64,000 bases of DNA from Actinomycetes bacterium (GTDB taxonomy: Bacteria > Actinomycetota > Actinomycetes > Mycobacteriales > Mycobacteriaceae), in contig JAEYMI010000048.1 of NCBI GenBank assembly GCA_023461275.1, forward strand, positions 1 to 64,000, given 5' to 3'. How positions within the stretch are numbered: position 1 is the first letter of the stretch; each line of letters starts with the position of its first letter. The notes below the pieces were generated by a model. The model was not told the origin of the DNA, made no database searches, and saw only the letters and a program-made list of their open reading frames with translations. The translations under genes were made by a program, and so were the position numbers. Positions 24,251-32,814 of the stretch are shown piece by piece.

Positions 24251-24269
24251 ATAGGTGTCTGAAACCTAT
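24251..24269. promoter_or_regulatory. Palindrome upstream of oleate hydratase gene
   Basis: ATAGGTGTCTGAAACCTAT is a 19-bp dyad: ATAGGT pairs with ACCTAT, and inside it TC pairs with GA around a central T, with one mismatched pair. It lies 29 nt upstream of the oleate hydratase start codon. It is a plausible repressor site; the regulator is not in the immediate neighbourhood. Confidence 0.5.
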
Positions 24270-24395
24270 TCGGCCGTGTGTAGGCCCCTCCACCGAATGT
24301 ACGTGGGTGCAGATTGTTGTGAACCGCAAATGCGGCGAATTGCTCCATCTTCGCCGTCTGCGATCGCGACCACATTCAAGTGCAATGATCGGCCA

Positions 24396-25181
24396 GTGAG
24401 CACACTCCTGTTCGTCCATGCGCACCCCGACGACGAAGGCACCGCCACCGCAGGCACGATGATTCGCGCCGCACGCGAGGGGCATCGCGTGGTGGTCGTG
24501 TACTGCACCAATGGCGACCCCGGTGACGTCCCCGACGATCTGGCGCCCGGCGAGACGGTCGTCAGCCGCCGGCGCGGTGAGGCGGAGGCATCGGCGGCCA
24601 TCACCGGAACGGCACGAATCGTGTGGCTGGGCTATGGGGACTCCGGAATGACCGGCTGGGCGCAGAACAACGTCGACGGCGTCTTCTCGAGAGCCGATAC
24701 GGCCGAGGCCGCTCGACGCCTGGCCGACGTCATCGACGAAGAGGACGCCGATGTCGTCGTCGGCTATGACTGGCACGGCGGCTACGGACACCCCGACCAC
24801 ATCAAGCTGCACACGACGACGCTCGCTGCGGTGGACATCGCGGCCCGACGCCCTCGCTACCTCGAGGTCACGATGAACCGAGATCTGATGCGGCAGCTGA
24901 TCACCCTGGCCATCGAGGCGGGAATGGAGGGTTTCGACCCCGAATTGCGCGGCGATGATGGCAACCAGATCGGTACCCCGGAAGCCGAACTGCATTGGGC
25001 GGTGGACCTTGGTGACGATGTGTCGACCAAGCGTGCGGCGTTGGCGTGTCACGCCAGCCAGATCGACGTCAAGCAACTGCTGGCGATGCCGGTCGAGGTG
25101 TTCCCCTTCGCCTTCGGGACCGAGCACTACATCGAACCGGGTCGACCAGACGGGCTCGTACGCGCCTGGCCGTTTGACTGA
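24396..25181 (+). CDS. PIG-L family deacetylase (MshB/Mca-like), 261 aa
   Basis: LLFVHAHPDDEGTATAGTM (residues 4-22) is the Zn-binding AHPDDE signature, and YGHPDHIKLHTTT near 134-146 supplies the other metal His residues. YCTNGDPGDVPDD and CHASQIDVKQLLAMP match mycothiol-type N-deacetylases and amidases. Members remove an acetyl or acyl group from GlcNAc-like or mycothiol conjugates. The start must be GTG 24396, because the nearby ATG 24385 runs into a stop after four codons. It is a single gene divergent from oleate hydratase. Whether it works on mycothiol or another amide is not decided by sequence. Confidence 0.87.
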   Translation: MSTLLFVHAHPDDEGTATAGTMIRAAREGHRVVVVYCTNGDPGDVPDDLAPGETVVSRRRGEAEASAAITGTARIVWLGYGDSGMTGWAQNNVDGVFSRADTAEAARRLADVIDEEDADVVVGYDWHGGYGHPDHIKLHTTTLAAVDIAARRPRYLEVTMNRDLMRQLITLAIEAGMEGFDPELRGDDGNQIGTPEAELHWAVDLGDDVSTKRAALACHASQIDVKQLLAMPVEVFPFAFGTEHYIEPGRPDGLVRAWPFD

Positions 25182-25210
25182 CAGTCGACCAGCCGCGCGT
25201 GTTCAGGTGA

Positions 25211-25231
25211 CGTCGTAGTTATCGATCGTTA
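25211..25231 (+). promoter_or_regulatory. 21-bp regulatory element upstream of the MpaB-like gene (copy 1)
   Basis: A 21-bp block containing GTAGTTATCGATCGTTA lies 55 nt upstream of the oxygenase start. Its exact reverse complement is found at 26913-26933, just upstream of the TetR gene that faces this oxygenase gene. Overlapping self-complementary cores ATCGAT and CGATCG lie inside. Confidence 0.8.
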
Positions 25232-25286
25232 AGCTAGTGGTGTCGGTCACATGACCGATCCGAGCCCAACCAGGAGAGGCCATGTG

Positions 25287-26198
25287 ATGAACCGGTTCGA
25301 ACTGCGCGATCGGACACAGCGACTCGATCCCGAGACGCAGTACCTGGAGATCTATCAGATCCTCTCGACGCAGGAGTTCCCCTGGGACATGAACCAGTCG
25401 CTGAGCTTCGCACTCTTTCGGACGTACGCCGTCCCGTCGATCGGTCGGCTGCTGTTCACCACCGGGGAGTTCACCGAGCGTGTGCAGAAGCGCTACGACG
25501 ACACCGGCCTGATTCTCGACGCGGTACTCGAGCACGGCTTCGCCAGCCGCGAAGGTCGCGCCGGCATCCGTCGGATGAACCAGATGCACGGCGCTTACGA
25601 CATCAGCAACGACGACATGCTCTACGTGCTCGCAACGTTTGTCGTCGTGCCGGTGCGGTGGATCGACCAATTCGGCTGGCGATCCATGACTGCCAACGAG
25701 ATCGCGGCGTCGGCGAACTACTACCGTGAGCTCGGCCGGCACATGAACATCAAGGAAATCCCGGCCACCTACGACGAGTTCGCGACGTTCATGGACACCT
25801 ACGAGCATGACCACTTCGCCTTCGACAAAGATGCACGCGCAGTGGCTGATTCGACGCTGGATCTGATGTGCACGTTCCCGCCCAATCACCTCGCGCCGGC
25901 ATGTGCGATCAAGCACTTCGCCTGGTCACTGATGGACGAGGAGCTGCTGGATGCCTTCGGCTATCGGCACCCGCGCCGGGTCGAGCGCATCCTGTCACGC
26001 GTCGCGTTGAAGTCCCGTGCGCGATTGCTGCGGTTCTTCCCGCCCCGCACCATACCCAAACATGCCCGTGACCTCCCCAATATTCGCAGCTACCCCAACG
26101 GATACCAGGTGGACCAGCTGGGGACCTTTCCGAAGACCTGCCCGGTCATCCACGGGGACAACACGAATGAGCCGTCGCCCCGCACGGCAGCCGGCTGA
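25287..26198 (+). CDS. MpaB-like oxygenase family protein (DUF2236), 303 aa
   Basis: The protein has the DUF2236/ER-bound oxygenase MpaB pattern: EFPWDMNQSLSFALFRTYAV, PSIGRLLFTTGEFTERVQKR, RRMNQMHGAYDISNDDMLYV and LATFVVVPVRWIDQFGWR. These are related to latex-clearing and mycophenolate side-chain oxygenases that use haem. ATG 25287 or GTG 25284 both follow aggag well; the longer frame from ATG 25251 overlaps the operator-proximal leader and lacks a good ribosome site. It converges on a TetR gene 21 nt downstream, and both genes carry the same 21-bp upstream element, which makes a two-gene regulon. The substrate may be a lipid or isoprenoid (inference). Confidence 0.83.
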   Translation: MNRFELRDRTQRLDPETQYLEIYQILSTQEFPWDMNQSLSFALFRTYAVPSIGRLLFTTGEFTERVQKRYDDTGLILDAVLEHGFASREGRAGIRRMNQMHGAYDISNDDMLYVLATFVVVPVRWIDQFGWRSMTANEIAASANYYRELGRHMNIKEIPATYDEFATFMDTYEHDHFAFDKDARAVADSTLDLMCTFPPNHLAPACAIKHFAWSLMDEELLDAFGYRHPRRVERILSRVALKSRARLLRFFPPRTIPKHARDLPNIRSYPNGYQVDQLGTFPKTCPVIHGDNTNEPSPRTAAG

Positions 26199-26219
26199 TC
26201 GGCAGTCGCGGGCGCAACG

Positions 26220-26903
26220 TCAGGCGCGTGATGTACGCGCACGCTTCGGCCGAGAGGTGTCCGCGGATTCGTATCCGACTGTGCTGAGCGCGATCTCGAC
26301 ATACTTGCCGGCAACGACTTCGGGAGTCAGCTCGCCGTCGCTGTGATACCACCGCGGGATGGCCTGGCACATGGAGAGGATCGCCCGCGTCGACTCTTGA
26401 GAATCCGTTGTGCGGAAGAGGCTTTGGCTGTTTCCGGCCTCGATGATCTCCAGTACGAGGTCTTCGACGCCCTTGCGGACGACGCGATACCGTTGGCGAT
26501 TGTCTGGACTCAGATATCTGACCTCGCTCTCCAGCGCGGCCAGCCGCGCCCGAGTGGTCATTCGCAAGACAATCGTTTCGACGACGTTCGCGAGCTGTCG
26601 GGCCGGATCGTCGCCGCCGTCGGATCGAGCCGCATGTGCGCGAGCGAGAACATCGCTCGTCGAGTACTCGAGGAGGGCCAGCAGGATGCCCTCCTTGTTT
26701 CCGTGGTGGTAGTAGAGCGCCGGGATGGTGACTCCGACACGGTTGGCGATCTCCCGCACCGACGTGCCATGAAACCCGTTTTCGTAGAACGCATCCATCG
26801 CGTGCGTCAGTATCGGTGAGAGGTCCGGCGGTTCCATACGTCGCCAGTCGGGAACCGTCGCGGCCGACGACGACACCCCGGTGCGCTGTGCTGTGCGAGC
26901 CAT
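26220..26903 (-). CDS. TetR/AcrR family transcriptional regulator, 227 aa
   Basis: The DNA-binding domain is visible: ILTHAMDAFYENGFHGTSVR, EIANRVGVTIPALYYHHGNK, EGILLALLEY. The C-terminal domain (LRMTTRARLAALESEVRYLS, RAILSMCQAIPRWYHSDGEL) resembles TetR_C-type regulators of lipid and steroid catabolism such as KstR2 relatives. ATG 26903 (MARTAQRTG) is chosen; upstream in frame there is no coding character. It is convergent with the MpaB-like oxygenase, and copies of a 21-bp element lie upstream of each gene, so it probably represses both itself and the oxygenase. Confidence 0.9.
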   Translation of the reverse strand: MARTAQRTGVSSSAATVPDWRRMEPPDLSPILTHAMDAFYENGFHGTSVREIANRVGVTIPALYYHHGNKEGILLALLEYSTSDVLARAHAARSDGGDDPARQLANVVETIVLRMTTRARLAALESEVRYLSPDNRQRYRVVRKGVEDLVLEIIEAGNSQSLFRTTDSQESTRAILSMCQAIPRWYHSDGELTPEVVAGKYVEIALSTVGYESADTSRPKRARTSRA

Positions 26904-26912
26904 CCTGCTGCC

Positions 26913-26933
26913 TAACGATCGATAACTACGACG
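26913..26933 (-). promoter_or_regulatory. 21-bp regulatory element upstream of the TetR gene (copy 2)
   Basis: This block is the perfect reverse complement of 25211-25231, so relative to its gene it has the same orientation. It lies 9 nt upstream of the TetR start codon, positioned to block transcription or to overlap the 5' end of the message. The 60 nt that follow lead to the divergent APH gene, which could also be affected. Confidence 0.8.
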
Positions 26934-26992
26934 ATGGTGAGCCCAGTCTATGACCATCGGCCTCGCGCCTGCCTTGCTGGGACGATGTTGTC

Positions 26993-27823
26993 GTGGACAA
27001 GCTGAAGCGAGCGTGGGCGCGGTACTGGCCCGAGGCGGACGTCGACGCGATGGCACGCGACGTTCAGGTGCGGGCCGGTGATGCGATGCACGCGTGGGAC
27101 CTGTCGGGTTTGGAGCCACTAGCGGGCGGCAACATAGGGCTGGTCCTGGCCAATCGCGACGTCGTACTGAAAGTCCACCCACGCGGCCACCCAGACGAAT
27201 CACAACTTGCCGCCGAAGGTGTCGCCTTGCGGGCCTGGACGCCTACGGGTGCTGCCGCGACACTCCATGACGTCCGCGACGGCGGCCTGACGCTCGTGAT
27301 GGAGCGGCTCACGCCCGGCACCACGCTGGATTCGGCAGACATGGCGTGGGAGAAGCGGCTGGATCTGATTGGCAACCTCGTCCGACGGCTGCACTGCGCG
27401 CCGGCACCGGCTCCGGACTCGATTCCCCATATCGGCGGCGAGTACGCGAGGGGTTGGCGACGGGTTCTGGGTGACTCTCCCCTACTCGAACCGTCCGTCG
27501 ACGACGTCCTCCTACATGCAGATCTACACGGCGCGAACGTCTTACGGAGCGGTGATTCGTGGCGTGTGATCGATCCGCACGCGGTACGCGGTGATCGCCA
27601 CGCAGACATCTGGGCACTGATCGATCCGCTCGCTCCCTCCCCTTCCGACGCGGCGACCGCGTGGGCCTGGGTGACTCGCTATGCCGCAGCCGCCGACCTC
27701 GACCCGGCTCGTGCCGCGGAGTGGGTACGGCTGCGAGCATTCGGCGAGGCGCTCAACGGTGCTGATGGCGATGCTGAGTGGGCTTCTCGCCTGGAGCGCA
27801 TGGCGAGCCTGCTTCGGACGTGA
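26993..27823 (+). CDS. Aminoglycoside phosphotransferase family protein (APH(6)/streptomycin-kinase-like), 276 aa
   Basis: The kinase-like fold shows the nucleotide-site Lys60 (DVVLKVHPRG), the catalytic loop LLHADLHGANVL (Asp177, Asn182) and the metal motif VIDPHAVRGDRHADIWALID (Asp194). The sequence VIDP-x(3)-GD is typical of the APH(6) subgroup, which phosphorylates streptomycin. The GTG start at 26993 gives the normal length. It is the first of three plus-strand genes, followed 12 nt later by a P-loop kinase. Many chromosomal members act on metabolites rather than antibiotics, so resistance is a possibility and not a conclusion. Confidence 0.82.
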   Translation: MDKLKRAWARYWPEADVDAMARDVQVRAGDAMHAWDLSGLEPLAGGNIGLVLANRDVVLKVHPRGHPDESQLAAEGVALRAWTPTGAAATLHDVRDGGLTLVMERLTPGTTLDSADMAWEKRLDLIGNLVRRLHCAPAPAPDSIPHIGGEYARGWRRVLGDSPLLEPSVDDVLLHADLHGANVLRSGDSWRVIDPHAVRGDRHADIWALIDPLAPSPSDAATAWAWVTRYAAAADLDPARAAEWVRLRAFGEALNGADGDAEWASRLERMASLLRT

Positions 27824-27835
27824 GGGAGAAGTGCT

Positions 27836-28477
27836 GTGCTGTTATCCCGAGTATCGTCGGACGGAATGTTGGGTCCCGATGACGCACTGCCTCAGGCGCC
27901 ACGAAGGGTAGCCGTGGCGGGCGTCTCGGGCGTGGGAAAAACCACTCTGGCCCGGCATATCGCTCAGGTCATCGGCGCTGCTCACACTGAGATCGATGGT
28001 CTGTTCCACGGCCCGAATTGGGTTCCTAGACCATCATTCCTCGACGACGTTCGCGCGATGGTTGCCGGCGACGCGTGGGTCACCGAGTGGCAGTATGGCG
28101 CCGCGAGACCACTCATTGCCGAGCGTGCCGACCTTCTCGCGTGGCTCGACCTGCCCTACTGGACGGTGACGTTCCCACGCGTAGTCCGCAGGACCCTGCG
28201 CAGACGCCTACACCGCGAGGAACTGTGGAACGGCAACATCGAACCGCCTTTGCGCACATTCTTCACTGATGACGAACACATAGTGCGATGGTCGGTCTCT
28301 TCTCGGCGCAAGTATGCGGAACTACTGACCCCGGATGCTGCGTTGCCGACGATCGTGCGACTTCGTTCGCGCACGGCCATCGAGCAATGGCTCAACGGCC
28401 CGTTGGCTGCTGCTGTCGCCTCCCCGGAGAACTCGGGAACCGTCGATCTCGAGGCGCGCAATCGCGAGCAGACATGA
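27836..28477 (+). CDS. P-loop nucleoside/adenylate kinase-like ATPase (FlaR-like), 213 aa
   Basis: The Walker A motif GVSGVGKT (29-36) starts a small P-loop domain with TEIDGLFHGPNWVPRPSF, AGDAWVTEWQYGAARPLIAE, DLLAWLDLPYWTVTFPRVVR, RTLRRRL and TFFTDDEHIVRWSVSSRRKY. This matches the adenylate-kinase-like family often called DNA-topology modulation FlaR-related. GTG 27836 is used because ggagaa lies just upstream; ATG 27866 is an alternative with a shorter N-terminus. It lies 12 nt after the APH gene and overlaps the DksA-like gene by 4 nt (ATGA). The substrate is unknown. Confidence 0.8.
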   Translation: MLLSRVSSDGMLGPDDALPQAPRRVAVAGVSGVGKTTLARHIAQVIGAAHTEIDGLFHGPNWVPRPSFLDDVRAMVAGDAWVTEWQYGAARPLIAERADLLAWLDLPYWTVTFPRVVRRTLRRRLHREELWNGNIEPPLRTFFTDDEHIVRWSVSSRRKYAELLTPDAALPTIVRLRSRTAIEQWLNGPLAAAVASPENSGTVDLEARNREQT

Positions 28478-28827
28478 GTGCCGCACGGGACGGGTTGCTC
28501 GACGAACGGGCCCGCACGGACGCCCTGATCGAGTCGCTGACCAGCCGGCTGAAGTCGATCATCGATGATTCCGCGGGTGAGGCATCCGACGATGAACACG
28601 ACCCGGAAGGTTCGACGTTGGCCGTCGAACGCGGTCAGATCGTGGCTCAACTCGAGCGATCCAAACAGCGGCGTGACGAGATCGACGATGCGCTGGCGCG
28701 TGTCGAGGGTGGGATCTACGGGCGCTGCGAAACATGCGGCACAGCAATCGATCCGGAACGACCGGAAGTACTACCGGCCGCGCGACAATGCGTCGTCTGC
28801 GCGGCCCGGAGTCGATCCCGCTGGTAG
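28474..28827 (+). CDS. DksA/TraR-type C4 zinc-finger protein, 117 aa
   Basis: A coiled-coil N-terminal part (residues 8-75, rich in Glu/Arg) ends in RRDEIDDALARVEGGIYGRC, followed by a four-Cys zinc finger: Cys85, Cys88, Cys106 and Cys109 in CETCGT...CVVCAARS. This is the DksA/TraR architecture of proteins that enter the RNA polymerase secondary channel. The ATG overlaps the P-loop gene stop by 4 nt. Many actinobacterial copies resemble RbpA/CarD-era general-stress factors, but only the fold is certain here. It ends 17 nt from the convergent SRPBCC gene. Confidence 0.88.
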   Translation: MSAARDGLLDERARTDALIESLTSRLKSIIDDSAGEASDDEHDPEGSTLAVERGQIVAQLERSKQRRDEIDDALARVEGGIYGRCETCGTAIDPERPEVLPAARQCVVCAARSRSRW

Positions 28828-28843
28828 CTCGGTGGCGGAGAGC

Positions 28844-29311
28844 TCAGCTGCCCGACACCTCGGCGGCGAGCAGACCGAGCGTTTCGTCGAGTTGCTCCGG
28901 CGTCACCAGCGGGAACTTCACCTTCTGGAGTAGGTCTTTGTCGGTCACCTTCGACCAGTCATAGGTGTGACGCACCAGAGTGTTTTTGGGTCCCTGAGAT
29001 TCCAACTCCCACAACCATTCCCATCCGGGAGGCTCCGTGCCGGCCGGCGCGGTCTGCCACGCGAGAAGCTTGTCCTTGGCATAGCCGGTGACATGATTGT
29101 CGGTCTTGTACTCGCCGCCCATGTGCGGTCCGTCCATATTCATGGTGAAGACTTGCCCGACACTCTGGATGCGGTCGGCGTGGTCGACGCTCTGGACGAA
29201 TCCGGAGCCATCGAGCTTTACGTGGCGTTCTGGATTGCTCAGTACGTCGAACACCTCGTCTACCGGCGCATCGATGACTCGTTCAACGGTGACACTCGTC
29301 TGCTCACTCAT
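28844..29311 (-). CDS. SRPBCC family (START-like) protein, 155 aa
   Basis: The sequence starts SVTVERVIDAPVDEVFDVLS, the classic SRPBCC first strand and helix, continues with FTMNMDGPHMGGEYKTDNHV, WLWELESQGPKNTLVRHTYD and ends in a C-terminal helix. These proteins bind hydrophobic ligands or act as cyclase-like enzymes. The start is ATG 29311 (MSEQTSVTVERV); an upstream in-frame extension to 29857 runs antisense through the FdhF gene and is not coding. It is divergent from the FdhF/YdeP gene and convergent with the DksA-like gene. No specific ligand can be assigned. Confidence 0.88.
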   Translation of the reverse strand: MSEQTSVTVERVIDAPVDEVFDVLSNPERHVKLDGSGFVQSVDHADRIQSVGQVFTMNMDGPHMGGEYKTDNHVTGYAKDKLLAWQTAPAGTEPPGWEWLWELESQGPKNTLVRHTYDWSKVTDKDLLQKVKFPLVTPEQLDETLGLLAAEVSGS

Positions 29312-29477
29312 CACTCCACCGTGCCTGGATTGGTTGATCTTGGCAAGCGTTGCCGAGGGCGCCTCGGGCGGCGGCGGGGTGGCCGACGCCGGTGATGTCA
29401 AAAGATCAATTCGCAGAATGCGGTTCGGCTGAGTCGCTAAAGTCCAGATCGGGGGTCGCGAACCACGAGGAGTCGAC

Positions 29478-31799
29478 ATGATGAGAAGGCCCCCGACCGA
29501 GGACTTCACCGACGCGGACCTCACGGTGACCGAACCACACACGTGGGCGGTCGGGCTGCCTGCCATCGAGCATGCAATGGTGCCCGCGCTCGGCGAACTC
29601 GATCCCGAACGCACCGCCAAGGTGTCATTCTCGATCAACCACAAGAAGGGTTTCGACTGCCCGAGTTGCGCGTGGGCCAATCCGGACAAGAGCAAGCCGC
29701 TCGAGTTCTGCGAGAACGGCATGAAATCCGTTGTGTGGGAATCAATTCCGACCGTCATCCCCACCGAATTCTGGGCAGAGCATTCGCTGACCGATCTGGC
29801 CACCAAATCCGAATATTGGCTCGGTCTGCAAGGACGAATTGTCGAGCCGATGTACAAGGCCGCTGACTCCGATCATTACCGTCCGATCGGCTGGGATGAA
29901 GCCCTCGACCTCGTGGCCGCCGAACTGCGGGGCCTCGATTCGCCTGATCAGGCAGTGTTCTACACCAGCGGGCGGATCACCAACGAGCCGGCATTTCTGT
30001 TCCAGTTGTTCGCTCGCGCTTTCGGTACCAACAACCTGCCCGACTGCTCCAACATGTGTCATGAGGCGACCGGCGCCGGGATGAGCCCGGCGATCGGCAT
30101 CGGCAAATCCACGGTGCATTACGACGACTTCGCCCATGCCGATCTGGTCATGGTGATGGGCCAGAATCCGGGTACCAATCATCCGCGGATGCTCAACGCG
30201 TTACAGGACACCAAGGTCAACGGTGGACAGATGGTGGGGATCAACGTGCTACCCGAGGCATCGCTGCTTCGGTACAAGAATCCGCAGAAACCGATCGGCG
30301 TCGTCGGCGATGGTCTGAAACTCTCAGATCAGTTCGTGCACATCAAGATCGGTGGCGACATGCACCTGATCCAGGCGATCGCCAAACGCGTCCTCTTGGC
30401 CGAAGAAGCCGCGCCCACAACAGTTCTCGACTGGGACTTCATCAACGCCCACTGCGAGGGATTCAACGCCTACCGCGACCACATCATGGCACTCGACGAC
30501 GACGAAGTGCTCGCCGCCACGGGCCTGAGTGCCGACGAGATCGAGGAACTCGCCGAGCGCTACCTCAATTCCGACGCGACGATCATCACCTGGGCCCTGG
30601 GAATCACCCAGCACCGCAAGGCCGTTGGCACCATCGCCGAAATCATGAACCTGCTGCTGCTCAAGGGCAACATCGGTAAACCAGGAGCCGGTGCGCCGCC
30701 GATCCGAGGGCACTCGAACGTCCAGGGTGACCGCACCATGGGCATCTGGGAACAGATGCCCGACTCCTTCCTCGACAAGCTCGGCGCCGAGTTCGGATTC
30801 GATCCGCCGCGGGATCATGGGTTGGACACGGTCAACGCGATGAACGCGATCGACCGCGGTGAGATCCGCGTGTTCTTCTCCATGGCCGGCAACCTGCTGG
30901 CGGCGATCTCCGACTCCAACCGCGCCGACACCGGTATCGGCACAGTCGATCTGACCGTATCGGTGGCCACCAAACTGAATCGCTCACACGTGGTGACCGG
31001 CAAGCAGTCGTTACTACTGCCGGTGATCGGCCGCACCGAATACGACGAACAGGCCACCGGCAGACAAATCGTCACCGTGGAAGACACCGTGTGCTTCGTC
31101 AACCGCAGTGGCGGTGAGCTCGCGCCGGTGGCGCCCACCCTGCTGTCTGATGTCTCGGTGATCTGCCGTCTCGGCGAACGGGTCGTCGGCGACATGGGCA
31201 TCCCCTGGCGGGATTTCGAAGCCGACTACGACCGCATCCGAGACGCTATCGAACACGTGATCCCCGGCTTCGAGAATTTCAACGAGCGCATCCACCGCGA
31301 TCTGGGATTCATGCTCCCGCATCCGCCGCGTGATTCTCGAACCTTCCCGACGCCGACCGGCAAAGCGCAGTTCACGCTGCACGATCCCGAGCACGTCGGC
31401 TGCCCGCCCGGGCGGCTGATGCTGCAAACACTGCGCGCCCACGACCAGCACAACACCACCATGTACGGACTCGACGACCGCTACCGAGGCATCCACAAGG
31501 GGCGGTTCGTCGTCTTCCTCAATCCCGACGACATCGCCGAACTCGGCCTCACCGACGGTGCCACCGTCGACATCTTCAGCGAATGGGCCGATGAACCCGA
31601 CCGCGTGCTGCGCGGCTACCGCGTGGTGTCGTATCCGACCAAAAAGGGTTGCGCTGCATTGTATTTCCCTGAAGGAAATGCGCTGATCCCCCGCGCGTCG
31701 GTGGCTGAGGGATGCAACACGCCGACATCGAAACAGGTGATCGTACGGATCGAACCCGGCAGCGGCAGGGTCGCGACGGGACGCCCGATCACGGTGTGA
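29478..31799 (+). CDS. FdhF/YdeP family molybdopterin oxidoreductase, 773 aa
   Basis: The protein belongs to the YdeP branch of the DMSO-reductase superfamily. KKGFDCPSCAWANPDKSKPL gives the two-Cys N-terminal motif, then HYRPIGWDEALDLVAAELRG, VFYTSGRITNEPAFLFQLFA, LPDCSNMCHEATGAGMSPAI and VMVMGQNPGTNHPRMLNALQ. KGNIGKPGAGAPPIRGHSNV and RGIHKGRFVVFLNPDDIAEL follow in the pterin-binding domains. E. coli YdeP is linked to acid resistance, and actinobacterial copies are annotated as formate dehydrogenase alpha. The electron acceptor is unknown and no partner subunit is near. ATG 29478 follows gaggagtcgac. It is a single gene divergent from an SRPBCC gene. Confidence 0.9.
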   Translation: MMRRPPTEDFTDADLTVTEPHTWAVGLPAIEHAMVPALGELDPERTAKVSFSINHKKGFDCPSCAWANPDKSKPLEFCENGMKSVVWESIPTVIPTEFWAEHSLTDLATKSEYWLGLQGRIVEPMYKAADSDHYRPIGWDEALDLVAAELRGLDSPDQAVFYTSGRITNEPAFLFQLFARAFGTNNLPDCSNMCHEATGAGMSPAIGIGKSTVHYDDFAHADLVMVMGQNPGTNHPRMLNALQDTKVNGGQMVGINVLPEASLLRYKNPQKPIGVVGDGLKLSDQFVHIKIGGDMHLIQAIAKRVLLAEEAAPTTVLDWDFINAHCEGFNAYRDHIMALDDDEVLAATGLSADEIEELAERYLNSDATIITWALGITQHRKAVGTIAEIMNLLLLKGNIGKPGAGAPPIRGHSNVQGDRTMGIWEQMPDSFLDKLGAEFGFDPPRDHGLDTVNAMNAIDRGEIRVFFSMAGNLLAAISDSNRADTGIGTVDLTVSVATKLNRSHVVTGKQSLLLPVIGRTEYDEQATGRQIVTVEDTVCFVNRSGGELAPVAPTLLSDVSVICRLGERVVGDMGIPWRDFEADYDRIRDAIEHVIPGFENFNERIHRDLGFMLPHPPRDSRTFPTPTGKAQFTLHDPEHVGCPPGRLMLQTLRAHDQHNTTMYGLDDRYRGIHKGRFVVFLNPDDIAELGLTDGATVDIFSEWADEPDRVLRGYRVVSYPTKKGCAALYFPEGNALIPRASVAEGCNTPTSKQVIVRIEPGSGRVATGRPITV

Positions 31800-31885
31800 T
31801 CGTCATGCCACACGTCATCGACAGTGCTGGCGGGGACCAGGCTGATACGCCCTGTCAAAGCGATGGATCACGGTAACGTCGCACC

Positions 31886-32770
31886 ATGTTCAGCGTCGGA
31901 ATCATCGCGGCCACCCTCGCCGCTGTGGCGTACGGCTTGTCGACCGTCCTGCGCGCACTGGGCGCACAACGCGCCGCGGCCGCCTCCGGTCAGCCGGTCG
32001 CCACCGCTACTTCCGGTCCATCGCTGGACTCAACTGTCTCAACCTTTCGTAATCCCGCGTTTGTGCTGGGCACGGTCATGGTGATGGTCGGGTTTGCCGG
32101 CGGCGCGGTCGCGGCCAGGCTATTGCCGCTGTTTCTCGCGCAGACCATCGTCGCCGCGAACCTCATCGTCACCGCCTTGCTGGGGACGGTGATCCTCGGG
32201 ACGAAGCTGAAGCGGCGGGACGCGGTGGCGATGTGCGTGGTCGTCGGCTCGCTGTGCATGTTGGGAGCGTCGGCTTCACATGAGGCATCGAATCGGCAGG
32301 ATCCGGACTTCCATTGGGCGCTGTTCGGGATTTCCACGGCGGTGGCGGTGGTGGGTGTGATCACCATGCACATGCTCGGCCGGCGCGGTGCCATCTTCGG
32401 CGGTGCGCTCGCCGGCTGCCTGTACGGCGTCATCGCGATAGCGGTCCGCGTGCTCGACGGCGTGCACCCCTTCGACCTCGCAACGATGCTGACCGATCCC
32501 GCTGCGTGGACGATCGCGATTGCCGGCGCGCTCGCGTTCTACGTGCAGACCGTGGCGCTGCAGCTCGGTCCGGTCAATGGCGTGACAGCTGTCCTCATCG
32601 TCGGAGAAACCGGGTTGCCGTCGGTGGTCGGTGTGCTGTTTCTCGGTGATCAGGCGGTCGACGGTTTGCAGTGGCTGGCCTACGTCGGCTTCGTCGGAGC
32701 CATCGTCGGCGCGGTGGCGGTTGCCTGGTTGACGAGTAACGACGCCGGCGACCCGGTGACGCAGCCGTAA
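31886..32770 (+). CDS. EamA/DMT-like multi-span membrane transporter, 294 aa
   Basis: About nine to ten hydrophobic segments run from residue 3 to 290. The first is SVGIIAATLAAVAYGLSTVL; others include LLPLFLAQTIVAANLIVTAL with LLGTVILGTKL, and WLAYVGFVGAIVGAVAVAWL at the C-terminus. The duplicated pattern with NLIVTALLGTVILGTKLKRR and a later LIVGETGLPSVVGVLFLGDQ is as in drug/metabolite transporters. ATG 31886 is the clear start. It is followed 44 nt later by a VanX-like gene. The transported compound cannot be inferred. Confidence 0.78.
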   Translation: MFSVGIIAATLAAVAYGLSTVLRALGAQRAAAASGQPVATATSGPSLDSTVSTFRNPAFVLGTVMVMVGFAGGAVAARLLPLFLAQTIVAANLIVTALLGTVILGTKLKRRDAVAMCVVVGSLCMLGASASHEASNRQDPDFHWALFGISTAVAVVGVITMHMLGRRGAIFGGALAGCLYGVIAIAVRVLDGVHPFDLATMLTDPAAWTIAIAGALAFYVQTVALQLGPVNGVTAVLIVGETGLPSVVGVLFLGDQAVDGLQWLAYVGFVGAIVGAVAVAWLTSNDAGDPVTQP

Positions 32771-32814
32771 GCTCTCAACAGTCCATCAGGTGTTCGGTCT
32801 GGTAAACACAAACC

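Noticed and set aside
23029..24399. 456-codon plus-strand frame opposite oleate hydratase
   Set aside because: Antisense shadow of a well-conserved gene; composition is of the reversed third-codon type.
26993..27823. Calling the kinase a proven streptomycin resistance gene
   Set aside because: Motifs fit the APH(6) branch, but many chromosomal relatives act on other substrates.
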